Positions 35,587 to 43,148 of a stretch of DNA of 59,354 nucleotides are shown piece after piece; within the stretch, counting starts at the first letter, position 1, and each line of letters opens with the position of its first letter. The translations under genes and the position numbers were made by a program. The notes under the pieces are model-generated. The model worked only from the letters and a program-made list of their open reading frames with translations, did not search any database and was not told the origin of the DNA. The DNA is from a virus: positions 1 to 59,354 of IMG/VR virus record IMGVR_UViG_3300020021_000011; one strand, 5' to 3'.

Positions 35587-36726
35587 TTAATTAAATGTTA
35601 ATGCTTCATAAGAGGCTACTATAGAACCAGAAGAGTTTAGAGTGGCTGTAATAGTAGTAGCATTAGTTTGTGTTATATTAGGTAATATAGTAGCATGAGT
35701 TGTAGTTGCAGCAGTTGCAGTACTATACCCCAACCAATTACACAGGGTTTTAGTAGTATTAGCAGAAGTAATAGTAGCTGTATTAGATGTAGTAGCAGAT
35801 AAGGTTATGCTACCTCTCTGAGCTATCTGTGATAATACACCAGATACAAATTCAACTACAGAGAAGTTAACGACTATAGCAGCATCTCCCTGGGCAACTC
35901 CAGTTGTAGTAGTTACTGTAGTAGCATTAGTAAGAGTTATTCTTTGTTGATCAGTAGCATTTGTTTCATTTAAATTATTATCGCACCCGGCAAAGAATAA
36001 CATACTATTATTAGTAGTAACACTAGTTATAGCTTGTGTACTCGATACAGAATTATTAGTCCATGATTTACTGAATGCCTGTTTTGCCTGATTTAAAGCG
36101 GCTCCCTGAAATTCTATAACTACAAATCCTGCTATAGATGTACCACTTAATGTTCTAACAGTAGAAGTAACAGTAGTTGCATTAGTTAATACAAGAGTAG
36201 GAGTATTATTACCAAAGTTAAATGTGGCTAATGAACTAGTACACCCTAATAAATGTACTACAGCATTATTTGTAGTTACACTAGTTATAGTAGCAGTAGC
36301 ACTTGTACCAGAAGATACCGTAATAGTCCCAAATTGTACAGACTTAACTAAACTGGCAGTGGCATCAACTACAGCACAATTAACTACACATGCCCCGGCT
36401 GTACCAAGTGCTCTGGTAGCAGTAACTGTAGTTCCTGATATTGATACTCTACAGAATGCCTCTGATTGTACAGCAGTTGCACTTGTAGTATTACCTTGAA
36501 ATATTAAAAAGAATGTTCCAACTGCGGCAGTTACAGTAGCAGTAGCTGAAGTAGATAATGCAGGAATAGTAATACTTACCTGTTGTACAGAATTAATATA
36601 AGTAGTACCGCCAGCTACTTTATTCCAGAAGGTATTAGAAAAAGCTACTATAAACCCATCCTCATTCTTCCATATTCTATGGAGAGCAGTCTGTAAGATT
36701 GGTTTTAATATATTCAATATCTTCAT
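35587..36726 (-). CDS. Beta-rich repeated virion protein, 379 aa
   Basis: A short helical, basic N-terminus (ILNILKPILQTALHRIWKN) is followed by repeats with S-V-T-T-N-N and L-T-N-A-T-T-V-T motifs roughly every 85-95 residues. Thr/Ser/Ala content and repeats suggest a stacked beta structure such as a head fibre or tail-fibre partner. It follows the collagen-like fibre gene with one base between. Confidence 0.6.
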   Translation of the reverse strand: MKILNILKPILQTALHRIWKNEDGFIVAFSNTFWNKVAGGTTYINSVQQVSITIPALSTSATATVTAAVGTFFLIFQGNTTSATAVQSEAFCRVSISGTTVTATRALGTAGACVVNCAVVDATASLVKSVQFGTITVSSGTSATATITSVTTNNAVVHLLGCTSSLATFNFGNNTPTLVLTNATTVTSTVRTLSGTSIAGFVVIEFQGAALNQAKQAFSKSWTNNSVSSTQAITSVTTNNSMLFFAGCDNNLNETNATDQQRITLTNATTVTTTTGVAQGDAAIVVNFSVVEFVSGVLSQIAQRGSITLSATTSNTATITSANTTKTLCNWLGYSTATAATTTHATILPNITQTNATTITATLNSSGSIVASYEALTFN

Positions 36727-36727
36727 A

Positions 36728-39103
36728 TTAACTAAATGCTGCCTGACCTACTGCAAATATTGATGTACCATCTGATAAGAAAGTAATAATATCCACAGCT
36801 GAAGCTGCTGTGCTTAATATGAACTTAGTTCCACCGGCAAACTTATAAGCAGCTCCCCATGTTATAACTCTACTACCAGTACCATCTTGTGTTATAATTA
36901 AAGTATATGTACCGCCATTAACCATATTAGTAGGGTTACTTAATGTGAAGTTCTGTGCCGGGGTTAATGAGGCTGTTTGTTGTGTATTAAGATTCCATGG
37001 TACTGTAGTACCTGGAGTTAAAGCTGAAGTAGCAAAATATTGCTGCCCTGTCCAGGCATTTACATGAGTTAAATCAAGACTTATAGTACCAGTAGTAGTA
37101 ACAGGGCCTCCAGTTAAGCCAGCTCCAGTAGCTACACTTGTAACTGTACCAGTACCACTTATAGTAGTCCATGTTGGTAAAGAACTTGTGCCCTGATATG
37201 TTAATACTTGTCCGGCTGTTGCGCCAACTGTCGATACAGATTGTAAAGCTCCTGTACTTGTAGTACCACCAACAATAGGAGAATAGGCAGTTACAGATGT
37301 ATCTCCAGTACCTCCATGAGCAACATCTAATGTAGTACCATTCCATGTTCCTGAAGTAATAGTACCAACAGAAGTGAGAGATGAAGTTACTACTGTAGAA
37401 TTAAGTGTAGTACCAGTTAAGGTACCAGCTGGGGATATGACAACATTTCCAGAGGCTGCTGTTATTAATCCTTTACCATTAACTGTAAATGAAGGTATAG
37501 AAGTAGATGAACCAAAACTTCCTACATTACCATTTACTGTAGCTAAAGTTAACTGACCAGAAGAAGTAGGTGTATTAACATCCCCACCTTGAAAGGATGG
37601 ATTTGTGCTCCAGGCCGTAGCTCCAGAACTAAGAAATCTAATACTACCACCTACTGGAATAGTGTATGGAGCTGAGGCTGCCATTCCATTTATAGTATTA
37701 GTTCCATTTGGGTATACCAGAAGTGCATTTGCGCCTTGGTTAATGATAACATAGCCCCCGCGACTTGTATTAGTGACTGGCAATAACACGCCAGTTCCAG
37801 AAGGCGTAGATGTAATTGCAAAATACCCCGGCTGTGTTGACGCTGTTAAAACAGTAGCTGTAGCTTGGTTAGTCCCCGCAGCAGATACACTACTCATTGC
37901 TATATAACTTAAATTAAGACTGGAAGCGGCTGTAATTAACCCCTTACCATTGACAGTAATCACGCTCATTGCTGTTCCAGTACCAAATGAACCAACATTG
38001 GCATTTACTGTAGCTAAAGTAAGAACTGCACTACCAGGCCCAGAAGCTGTTCCATCTCCAGTAAGAGCAGTGATATAACTACCAGAAGCTTGATATTGTG
38101 GTATATTAAGTGTATCAGCAGTAAATGTAGCTGCCCCGGAAGTACCAGTAGTAGTAAGTGTAATAGGTACTTGATAATCTGTATCAGCAATAGCAGCACT
38201 TATAGCTGTACCATTCCCCTTAAGTATACCAGTTATAGTAGTAGATAAAGTAATAGCAGGAGTAGTAGTAGCAGTGGCCACAGTACCAGCAAAACCATTA
38301 GCAGTAACTACAGATACTGAACTTACTGTCCCCGATCCCCCACCTCCTGTAGAAGCTATAGTAATAGTAGTAGCAGTATGAGTAATTGTAGTATTAGCAC
38401 CAGCAATAAATGATTTAAGTTCTGCTACTCTTGGTTTAGCATGAGCTATTATACTAGTTCCTGAACCTATGGAAGTAAGTCTGAAACGATTCATACTACC
38501 AGCACCAGTAATAAAATCTTCTCTAAGACTATCTAATTCTTTAGGATTATATGAATCCCCTTTATCTCCCCTGTCACCTTTATCACCCTTTAATCCCTGG
38601 ATACCCTGCTTACCTGGGATTCCTTGTACACCCTGAATACCATTAGCACCAGTTAATCCTACTTCACCTGGTTTACCATCTCGTTCAATTACTGATTGTC
38701 TTACAATAATAACTGATTTATCTGGTAGCTTATATCTATCTGTATTACCAGTGTTATCTTCTGATTCTTTAAGATCTAAAGTACTAATATGTTTCCAGAA
38801 CTTAGTATTAGTAACTGGTTTATCCATATGATTCATTAAGGATTTATAAACTTTACCATTATTACTTACTACATCACCTTTTTGATAAAGCCCTAGCATG
38901 TTATAAGGTTCTATATCAAGATCTTCTATATCTTTATCAGTATCCTGACTAATTGTAGCTACATGCTCAGCTTCTGGCTCCCAGGCATTACTTATACCAG
39001 GTTCTTTACCCCAGGAATTATCCGCAGCTACCCATACTATATCACCATGAGTAACTATAGCATTTTTAGAATATAAATTATTCTTATTCCATTTATCTGT
39101 CAT
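36728..39103 (-). CDS. Tail or head fibre with collagen-like repeat
   Basis: 791 aa. The N-terminal domains (W-N-K-N-N-L-Y-S-K-N-A-I-V-T-H-G-D and Y-N-M-L-G-L-Y-Q-K-G-D-V-V) look like carbohydrate-binding modules of the chitin-binding type. They are followed by about 13 Gly-X-Y triplets (residues about 142-181, ending GLKGDKGDRGDKGDS) and a long Thr/Ser/Gly beta-helix shaft. The C-terminal F-T-L-S-N-P-T and I-T-W-G-A-A-Y-K-F-A-G-G is seen in fibre tips. Probable receptor-binding fibre distinct from 20979-22871. Confidence 0.8.
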   Translation of the reverse strand: MTDKWNKNNLYSKNAIVTHGDIVWVAADNSWGKEPGISNAWEPEAEHVATISQDTDKDIEDLDIEPYNMLGLYQKGDVVSNNGKVYKSLMNHMDKPVTNTKFWKHISTLDLKESEDNTGNTDRYKLPDKSVIIVRQSVIERDGKPGEVGLTGANGIQGVQGIPGKQGIQGLKGDKGDRGDKGDSYNPKELDSLREDFITGAGSMNRFRLTSIGSGTSIIAHAKPRVAELKSFIAGANTTITHTATTITIASTGGGGSGTVSSVSVVTANGFAGTVATATTTPAITLSTTITGILKGNGTAISAAIADTDYQVPITLTTTGTSGAATFTADTLNIPQYQASGSYITALTGDGTASGPGSAVLTLATVNANVGSFGTGTAMSVITVNGKGLITAASSLNLSYIAMSSVSAAGTNQATATVLTASTQPGYFAITSTPSGTGVLLPVTNTSRGGYVIINQGANALLVYPNGTNTINGMAASAPYTIPVGGSIRFLSSGATAWSTNPSFQGGDVNTPTSSGQLTLATVNGNVGSFGSSTSIPSFTVNGKGLITAASGNVVISPAGTLTGTTLNSTVVTSSLTSVGTITSGTWNGTTLDVAHGGTGDTSVTAYSPIVGGTTSTGALQSVSTVGATAGQVLTYQGTSSLPTWTTISGTGTVTSVATGAGLTGGPVTTTGTISLDLTHVNAWTGQQYFATSALTPGTTVPWNLNTQQTASLTPAQNFTLSNPTNMVNGGTYTLIITQDGTGSRVITWGAAYKFAGGTKFILSTAASAVDIITFLSDGTSIFAVGQAAFS

Positions 39104-39106
39104 TAT

Positions 39107-39445
39107 TTAACTATATAGTATATTTACAGTAATAGCAGTTCCCTGAGCAGTACTTCCTAAAGCAGTAGTAGTCGCAGCTATCTTAATTGAATTAGTAGTT
39201 ATAAATGGGCTACTACCAAATACTATATTAATACTCTGAGCAGCTGGTATACCTATTGATAATTTAGGAACTGTACTGCCAACTGTTACAGAAGCTGAAT
39301 CAAATATCTGTAAGTAAGTAACTGAAGCATTAGGATTATATGCTGTTATAGTATATATAGAACCTCTAGTACTTTTTACAGTAGCAGCTACAGCTAACAT
39401 AGCAGCATTAAGGTATGGTGTAGTAGTAATCTTATATAGAGCCAT
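39107..39445 (-). CDS. Beta-rich surface protein, 112 aa
   Basis: First gene of the minus-strand block. Pattern of alternating Thr/Ala/Ile strands, similar in style to the products at 25521 and 34665. The stop is three bases before the fibre gene start. Likely a small virion decoration or fibre protein. Confidence 0.55.
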   Translation of the reverse strand: MALYKITTTPYLNAAMLAVAATVKSTRGSIYTITAYNPNASVTYLQIFDSASVTVGSTVPKLSIGIPAAQSINIVFGSSPFITTNSIKIAATTTALGSTAQGTAITVNILYS

Positions 39446-39880
39446 TATTAATCTTTCTTTATTATATTTTTACTGAACACATTTATAAACAGTTATATTA
39501 AGTACTTATATATAATACTATATATAAATTATAGACGTAGTTCTTTTTCCGTACACCCCTGTCCCACCATATACCCTTAATAGAGATCTATTAGTATATG
39601 ATATAACATTTATACGGTATTAATAAGGGTATACGTAGATTAACTATGTTTAACTATACTGCTTGTTCTATATATCCCTGAAAGATATAATATGGATAGC
39701 CACTCCACCCCTGTCCTCAACTTCTATGAGAATTCATACTCTATTATTGTTTATAAGCCCTAATAGGTATTAGTAGGTTACAGTACGTCTTGTATAGATA
39801 TACCCCCAGCTACGTACAGCTTACGGGTGGAGCGGAAATACCTTATTGATATAATCAACAGGCCAAAGACTCCCATAGTG

Positions 39881-39910
39881 TTGGCACGGCACGCTAGTCC
39901 CCTGTATAAT
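39881..39910 (+). promoter_or_regulatory. Candidate sigma70 promoter toward the early block
   Basis: TTGGCA (39881-39886), 18-base spacer, TATAAT (39905-39910). The -10 is perfect. A transcript would have a leader of about 970 bases before the first gene at 40893, passing the C-run cluster and parS. Confidence 0.5.
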
Positions 39911-40068
39911 TTATTACCTTTAATATCTATGTCGGTTAATACAGGTTAGAGTAGTTTTTATTAAGACAGCGTTTACTCAGGCTGTTAGCTATATATTATA
40001 CCTTCTTCTAAGTTCTCCATTGCTGGCAGATGAGAAGTCCAATATAGTATATAATCTATTCAATGTGT

Positions 40069-40111
40069 ATTATATACTATTTTATATTAAATGTCAAGTA
40101 AAATCTTTACT
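40069..40111 (-). promoter_or_regulatory. Consensus sigma70 promoter with dyad for the virion operon
   Basis: Minus strand: TTGACA (40097-40092), 17-base spacer, TATAAT (40074-40069), a perfect consensus. The upstream dyad AGTAAAGATTTTACT (40111-40097) is identical to the one at the small terminase promoter. It drives leftward transcription into 39445 and the fibre, terminase and structural genes. Confidence 0.8.
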
Positions 40112-40188
40112 AAAGTATAAATATTATACAGTCAAACCTAAAGCTTCGCCAGAGTACTTATAGTTCTATTACAGAAGAATTAATACTA

Positions 40189-40207
40189 TTCAGGTAGGGG
40201 TATAGCT
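40189..40207. repeat. 19-bp sequence repeated in inverted orientation at 52307
   Basis: TTCAGGTAGGGGTATAGCT here is the exact reverse complement of 52307-52325. Both copies lie in non-coding DNA on either side of the early block. Confidence 0.8.
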
Positions 40208-40405
40208 CCTTAGTTGTTATATCGTCTATAACAGGCATTAGAATTAATCCTAGAGGTACAAGTACACCTACTCTACACCTTCTCCTTACTTTAGTATGTT
40301 TGTATATAAAAATCATATAAGATTGTAGTAAATTAGCTGATATATTTCAATATTGACTTGTTGGGTTTTAAATTATAGCTGCTATTATATTGATGTATAC
40401 GCATA

Positions 40406-40440
40406 CCCCAGACCCCCCACATGCCCCTTCCCTTACCCCC
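40406..40440 (-). other. Predicted G-quadruplex (five G-runs on the minus strand)
   Basis: Five C-runs on the plus strand (40406-40409, 40413-40418, 40424-40427, 40430-40432, 40436-40440) separated by 3, 5, 2 and 3 bases. On the minus strand this meets the G3+N1-7 four-run rule, a strong outlier in such AT-rich DNA. It lies about 90 bases from the parS match. Confidence 0.6.
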
Positions 40441-40530
40441 TTAATATATAAAAGAGTGCTTAAATAATAGGCAGCAATGAATATATGTAGATAAAACAAG
40501 ATGATAGTATTAATAGACAGGGATATATAA

Positions 40531-40546
40531 TGTTCCACGTGAAACA
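40531..40546. promoter_or_regulatory. parS: Exact parS (ParB/Spo0J binding) sequence
   Basis: TGTTCCACGTGAAACA is identical to the B. subtilis parS site and near-identical to parS across bacteria. No ParA or ParB gene is seen in the window, so it would be read by the host ParB. It lies in the non-coding hub. Confidence 0.75.
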
Positions 40547-40892
40547 ATGAGAATGATTCTTAATTGCAATATAAATGCTGCACTGCACAATAAGATAAAA
40601 TGATGTACATATAAAGTATATATCTGTAACAATCACTACACATTGAGCTAGGCATTATACAAGTTAAGAAGAGTGTGATAATAATACAACACAAGAGATT
40701 AATCATACATAACTTGTTATAAATAACTTGAAAGAACAATAAAATAGTATATTCGCGCACGTTCTATATAATATAGTATTGGCAAAACTATATATATAAA
40801 TAAAATGAATAATAATGAAAATAATAGTTGCATAAATAGAATATCTTGCTAATATGTATATAAGGTTAATAACACAAATAAGGAATATCACA

Positions 40893-41078
40893 ATGAATAG
40901 TCAAATCATCATACAGAATCTAGTTAAGTCTAATTCATTACAGCTATTACAAATATCTTATAGAAATGCTGTATTACATGATGATAAAGAGGAAATAACA
41001 TGGATTAAACAGGCTATTAGAATAAAGAAAGAACAAGTAGAAGCTAATAATTTATCTAATCATCATAAATACGCATAA
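40893..41078 (+). CDS. Small hypothetical protein, 61 aa
   Basis: ATG 40893 has AAGGAA upstream; the open frame extends to 40854 without a better start. Helical, basic, with Gln/Lys/Asn-rich content and no motif. First gene of the early block. Its AATAAGGAATAT leader recurs at the next gene. Confidence 0.6.
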   Translation: MNSQIIIQNLVKSNSLQLLQISYRNAVLHDDKEEITWIKQAIRIKKEQVEANNLSNHHKYA

Positions 41079-41084
41079 TATGTG

Positions 41085-41112
41085 TTGCACGAACAAAAGT
41101 ATTTGATAGAAT
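41085..41112 (+). promoter_or_regulatory. Candidate promoter
   Basis: TTGCAC (41085-41090), 16-base spacer, TAGAAT (41107-41112), 35 bases upstream of the gene at 41148. Moderate match to sigma70. Confidence 0.4.
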
Positions 41113-41147
41113 GACTATATTGAATATAACAAATAAGGAATATAAGC

Positions 41148-41327
41148 ATGGTTAAGTTAAATAAAACCCAAACTATTATACTTAATGAAATACAGGAAAG
41201 GGGTATGATGTTACAATGCAACATTACTCAACCGTTCAGTCAGAAGCGTAAACAGGCTGATAAGTTAGTCAAACAGGGACTATTATCAAAGACTGAAACT
41301 CACTGGTTTACTACATATAAGGAATAA
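41148..41327 (+). CDS. Small winged-helix-like protein, 59 aa
   Basis: ATG 41148 follows AAGGAATATAAGC. The sequence (K-T-Q-T-I-I-L-N-E-I, R-K-Q-A-D-K-L-V-K-Q-G-L-L, T-H-W-F-T-T) follows the helix-helix-helix-wing pattern of small DNA-binding proteins. Possible early regulator. Confidence 0.6.
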   Translation: MVKLNKTQTIILNEIQERGMMLQCNITQPFSQKRKQADKLVKQGLLSKTETHWFTTYKE

Positions 41328-41331
41328 GCCA

Positions 41332-41436
41332 ATGACTGAATCAGAAGCTAAATATATAACTTACCGTGATATTGGATTAATGATAATATCAGCCTGTATT
41401 ATGGTAATAACATTTCATTCAATTAACTATATATAG
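41332..41436 (+). CDS. Tiny membrane protein, 34 aa
   Basis: Four bases after the previous stop, behind AAGGAAT. One membrane helix (GLMIISACIMVITFHSI). One of several single-helix peptides in the early block. Confidence 0.5.
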   Translation: MTESEAKYITYRDIGLMIISACIMVITFHSINYI

Positions 41437-41449
41437 ATTGTACAAAGCA

Positions 41450-42109
41450 ATGATAACTAATAAAGAATACTCAAACTTACAACAGGCATATGATTACTTC
41501 AATAATCTATTGTTTGCTAATAAATTACCTCATGTTCTTATAACACTGCAACATGGTAAGAAATACTATGGTTACTATTGGCCTGAGAAGTTTGTTGAAA
41601 GGACTGATGATTCAAGCTCTGTAGGTGAGATAGCACTTAATCCTGACTTATTTGAAGGTAGAACTGATAAAGAAATACTATCAACTCTAGTACACGAACA
41701 GGTGCATGTATGGCAACAAACATATGGCGAACCGGGGAGGAAAGGTTATCATAATAAAGAATGGGGTAGCAAGATGAAAGAAATAGGCTTATATCCAAGT
41801 AATACAGGCAAAGAAGGTGGTAAAGAGACAGGCAGTAAGATGTCACATTATAGCATTAACCCTGGGGTTTTTGAGCGGTACTGTAATATACTATTAGGTG
41901 AGGGATTTAAACTTAACTGGCAGTCATTCATAGACAAGAAAGCAGATAAGAAAAAGAAACAAACCAGAGTTAAATACTGTTGTGCTGGATGTGGATTAAA
42001 TATGTGGGGTAAACCTGACTCTAATATTATCTGTGAAGATTGCTCAGATATCGAGGAACAGGTAATTGTTAAGCTAGTACCTGGTGATTTAGAAGATAAA
42101 GAGGATTAA
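41450..42109 (+). CDS. SprT-like zinc metalloprotease
   Basis: 219 aa from ATG 41450; a TTG 12 bases upstream is possible. Active-site helix L-V-H82-E-Q-V-H86-V-W-Q, then G-Y-H-N-K-E-W-G with the third ligand, and a C-terminal zinc ribbon (C-A-G-C-G ... C-E-D-C). SprT/Spartan-family proteases cleave DNA-bound or DNA-crosslinked proteins; in phages they are thought to clear host proteins or act in transcription takeover. The following gene starts two bases after its stop. Confidence 0.9.
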   Translation: MITNKEYSNLQQAYDYFNNLLFANKLPHVLITLQHGKKYYGYYWPEKFVERTDDSSSVGEIALNPDLFEGRTDKEILSTLVHEQVHVWQQTYGEPGRKGYHNKEWGSKMKEIGLYPSNTGKEGGKETGSKMSHYSINPGVFERYCNILLGEGFKLNWQSFIDKKADKKKKQTRVKYCCAGCGLNMWGKPDSNIICEDCSDIEEQVIVKLVPGDLEDKED

Positions 42110-42110
42110 T

Positions 42111-42308
42111 ATGATAGCAATTAAAATAAAACAAGGTGATGTTTTGTACAAATCAACGGTTAAAAGTCCTCCAAAAGAATCTATTAAATTAGTAGAAAAG
42201 AACTTGACTAAGTTTATATCAGGCTGTAAGCTTGACGATGTTGAATTAACTCGATTCAACACGGAATATGATAGTAAGCGGTTTGTATTTGAACATAACA
42301 TAGATTAA
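42111..42308 (+). CDS. Hypothetical protein, 65 aa
   Basis: Starts right after the protease stop. Lys-rich with alternating charged and hydrophobic residues; ends in F-E-H-N-I-D. No motif. Confidence 0.6.
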   Translation: MIAIKIKQGDVLYKSTVKSPPKESIKLVEKNLTKFISGCKLDDVELTRFNTEYDSKRFVFEHNID

Positions 42309-42318
42309 GGGTTATTAT

Positions 42319-42489
42319 ATGTTTCCTAAAGATGAAAAAGAAGTTAATGCTTCATTGGTTGGTAATGCGCCATATATGAAAATATACAATATTAAATCAG
42401 AATATGGAACAGCTAATATAAGAATAACAGCGCAAGAAATAGTTATATCTAACAGTGATTTGCGTATTACAATTAATAATAAGAATTAA
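42319..42489 (+). CDS. Small hypothetical protein, 56 aa
   Basis: ATG 42319. Acidic/polar N-terminus, then a beta-rich body (M-K-I-Y-N-I-K-S ... N-I-R-I-T-A ... I-V-I-S-N). No strong ribosome site; supported by position and length. Confidence 0.5.
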   Translation: MFPKDEKEVNASLVGNAPYMKIYNIKSEYGTANIRITAQEIVISNSDLRITINNKN

Positions 42490-42498
42490 TATAATATG

Positions 42499-42520
42499 CC
42501 TTGCTGTACTATAAGCAAGG
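42499..42520. other. Intergenic hairpin
   Basis: CCTTGCT (42499-42505) and AGCAAGG (42514-42520), perfect 7-bp stem with an 8-nt loop, just after a gene stop and overlapping the first leader motif. No T-run. Confidence 0.45.
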
Positions 42521-42536
42521 TTAGTTAGAGCTTTGA
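42518..42536 (+). promoter_or_regulatory. Leader motif, copy 1
   Basis: AGGTTAGTTAGAGCTTTGA, one of three copies of AGGTTARTTWRAGYYTTGA. It ends 45 bases before the ATG at 42582. Other copies are at 43084 and 58413. Confidence 0.5.
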
Positions 42537-42581
42537 GTCAAAGAGGATAGAAACAATAAGACGTAGTCGAAAAGGTCAAAC

Positions 42582-42695
42582 ATGCCTAGAAAGAATGTAA
42601 AAGAATATTATAAACAGAAGAAAGAAAACAATATATGCTTGTATTGTACTGAACCAGCTAAAGATGGAAAGAATAGGTGTGTTATACCGTGTTGA
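42582..42695 (+). CDS. Small Cys-rich peptide, 37 aa (HNH-like fragment)
   Basis: ATG 42582 has AAAAGG upstream. The peptide N-I-C-L-Y-C-T-E-P-A-K-D-G-K-N-R-C-V-I-P-C resembles the start of the zinc part of phage HNH proteins (C-x2-C-x-x-P-A-x-x-G-x-x-R-C) but stops before any catalytic His. Either a tiny zinc-finger protein or a remnant. Confidence 0.5.
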   Translation: MPRKNVKEYYKQKKENNICLYCTEPAKDGKNRCVIPC

Positions 42696-42776
42696 GTAAT
42701 CAACATCGTCAAGCTTTAGGCTTGAATACCACATATATAAATGAATACAACAAAGAATATAATAGGGGTTGACATA

Positions 42777-42869
42777 ATGGATAGAATAGTATTTATATTT
42801 AATTTAAGCTGTTATTTCTTGGTAGGTATAGTATTAGCAGCCTTAATGCACTTGTATAATAATTTATAA
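42777..42869 (+). CDS. Tiny membrane peptide, 30 aa
   Basis: ATG 42777 behind AGGGG. One helix (IFNLSCYFLVGIVLAALM). A TTGACA box overlaps its start, so it could also belong to a promoter region. Confidence 0.4.
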   Translation: MDRIVFIFNLSCYFLVGIVLAALMHLYNNL

Positions 42870-42884
42870 GAGGGGATAGAATAA

Positions 42885-43016
42885 ATGGTACATGCAATAT
42901 TATATACTTCTATGGTATGGATTATAACAGGGTTAACATTAGTAGGGATTTTGTGTTTTAAATATGAAATGTCTGTTAGTTTTCCTATAAATCAAATAAC
43001 TTCAAGAATTAAATAA
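42885..43016 (+). CDS. Small membrane protein, 43 aa
   Basis: ATG 42885 preceded by GAGGGG. Single helix (LYTSMVWIITGLTLVGILCF) with a short polar tail. Stops just before the promoter at 43020. Confidence 0.5.
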   Translation: MVHAILYTSMVWIITGLTLVGILCFKYEMSVSFPINQITSRIK

Positions 43017-43019
43017 CTG

Positions 43020-43048
43020 TTGACAAATATGATTATTACAATTAATAA
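43020..43048 (+). promoter_or_regulatory. Sigma70 promoter of the amidoligase module
   Basis: TTGACA (43020-43025), 17-base spacer, TAATAA (43043-43048). Drives the gene at 43149 with a leader of about 95 bases that contains the second leader motif. Confidence 0.65.
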
Positions 43049-43083
43049 GAAAGGAAAGTTTTATACCCGGCTTACTTTTAGCT

Positions 43084-43102
43084 AGGTTAATTTAAGTCTT
43101 GA
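43084..43102 (+). promoter_or_regulatory. Leader motif, copy 2
   Basis: AGGTTAATTTAAGTCTTGA, ending 46 bases before the amidoligase ATG. It is followed by TGCAGCTAAAA, which also follows copy 3 in nearly the same form (TGCAGTTAAAA). Confidence 0.5.
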
Positions 43103-43148
43103 GTGCAGCTAAAAACAAACACAACAATTTAACGAGAGGGAGTTAGAT

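Larger units (their letters stand above)
39446..40892. other. 1.4-kb non-coding regulatory hub between divergent gene blocks
   Basis: No convincing gene on either strand. It separates the minus-strand virion operon from the plus-strand early block. Contents: an inverted repeat TACCCTTA/TAAGGGTA (about 39581 and 39626); a repeated CACCCCTGTCC (39555 and 39706); a plus-strand promoter (39881); a minus-strand promoter with dyad (40069); a 19-bp sequence shared with 52307; a C-run cluster (40406-40440); and a parS site (40531). It is a good candidate for packaging, segregation or origin functions. Confidence 0.75.

Noticed and set aside
39881-39900. Sigma54 promoter (TGGCACG)
   Set aside because: TGGCACG is present but the -12 TTGCA/T element is missing at the required spacing; a sigma70 reading with TATAAT fits better.
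40560-40891. Minus-strand hydrophobic frames of 62 and 66 codons in the non-coding hub
   Set aside because: No ribosome sites, composition simply follows the AT-rich DNA, and they run against the early genes.
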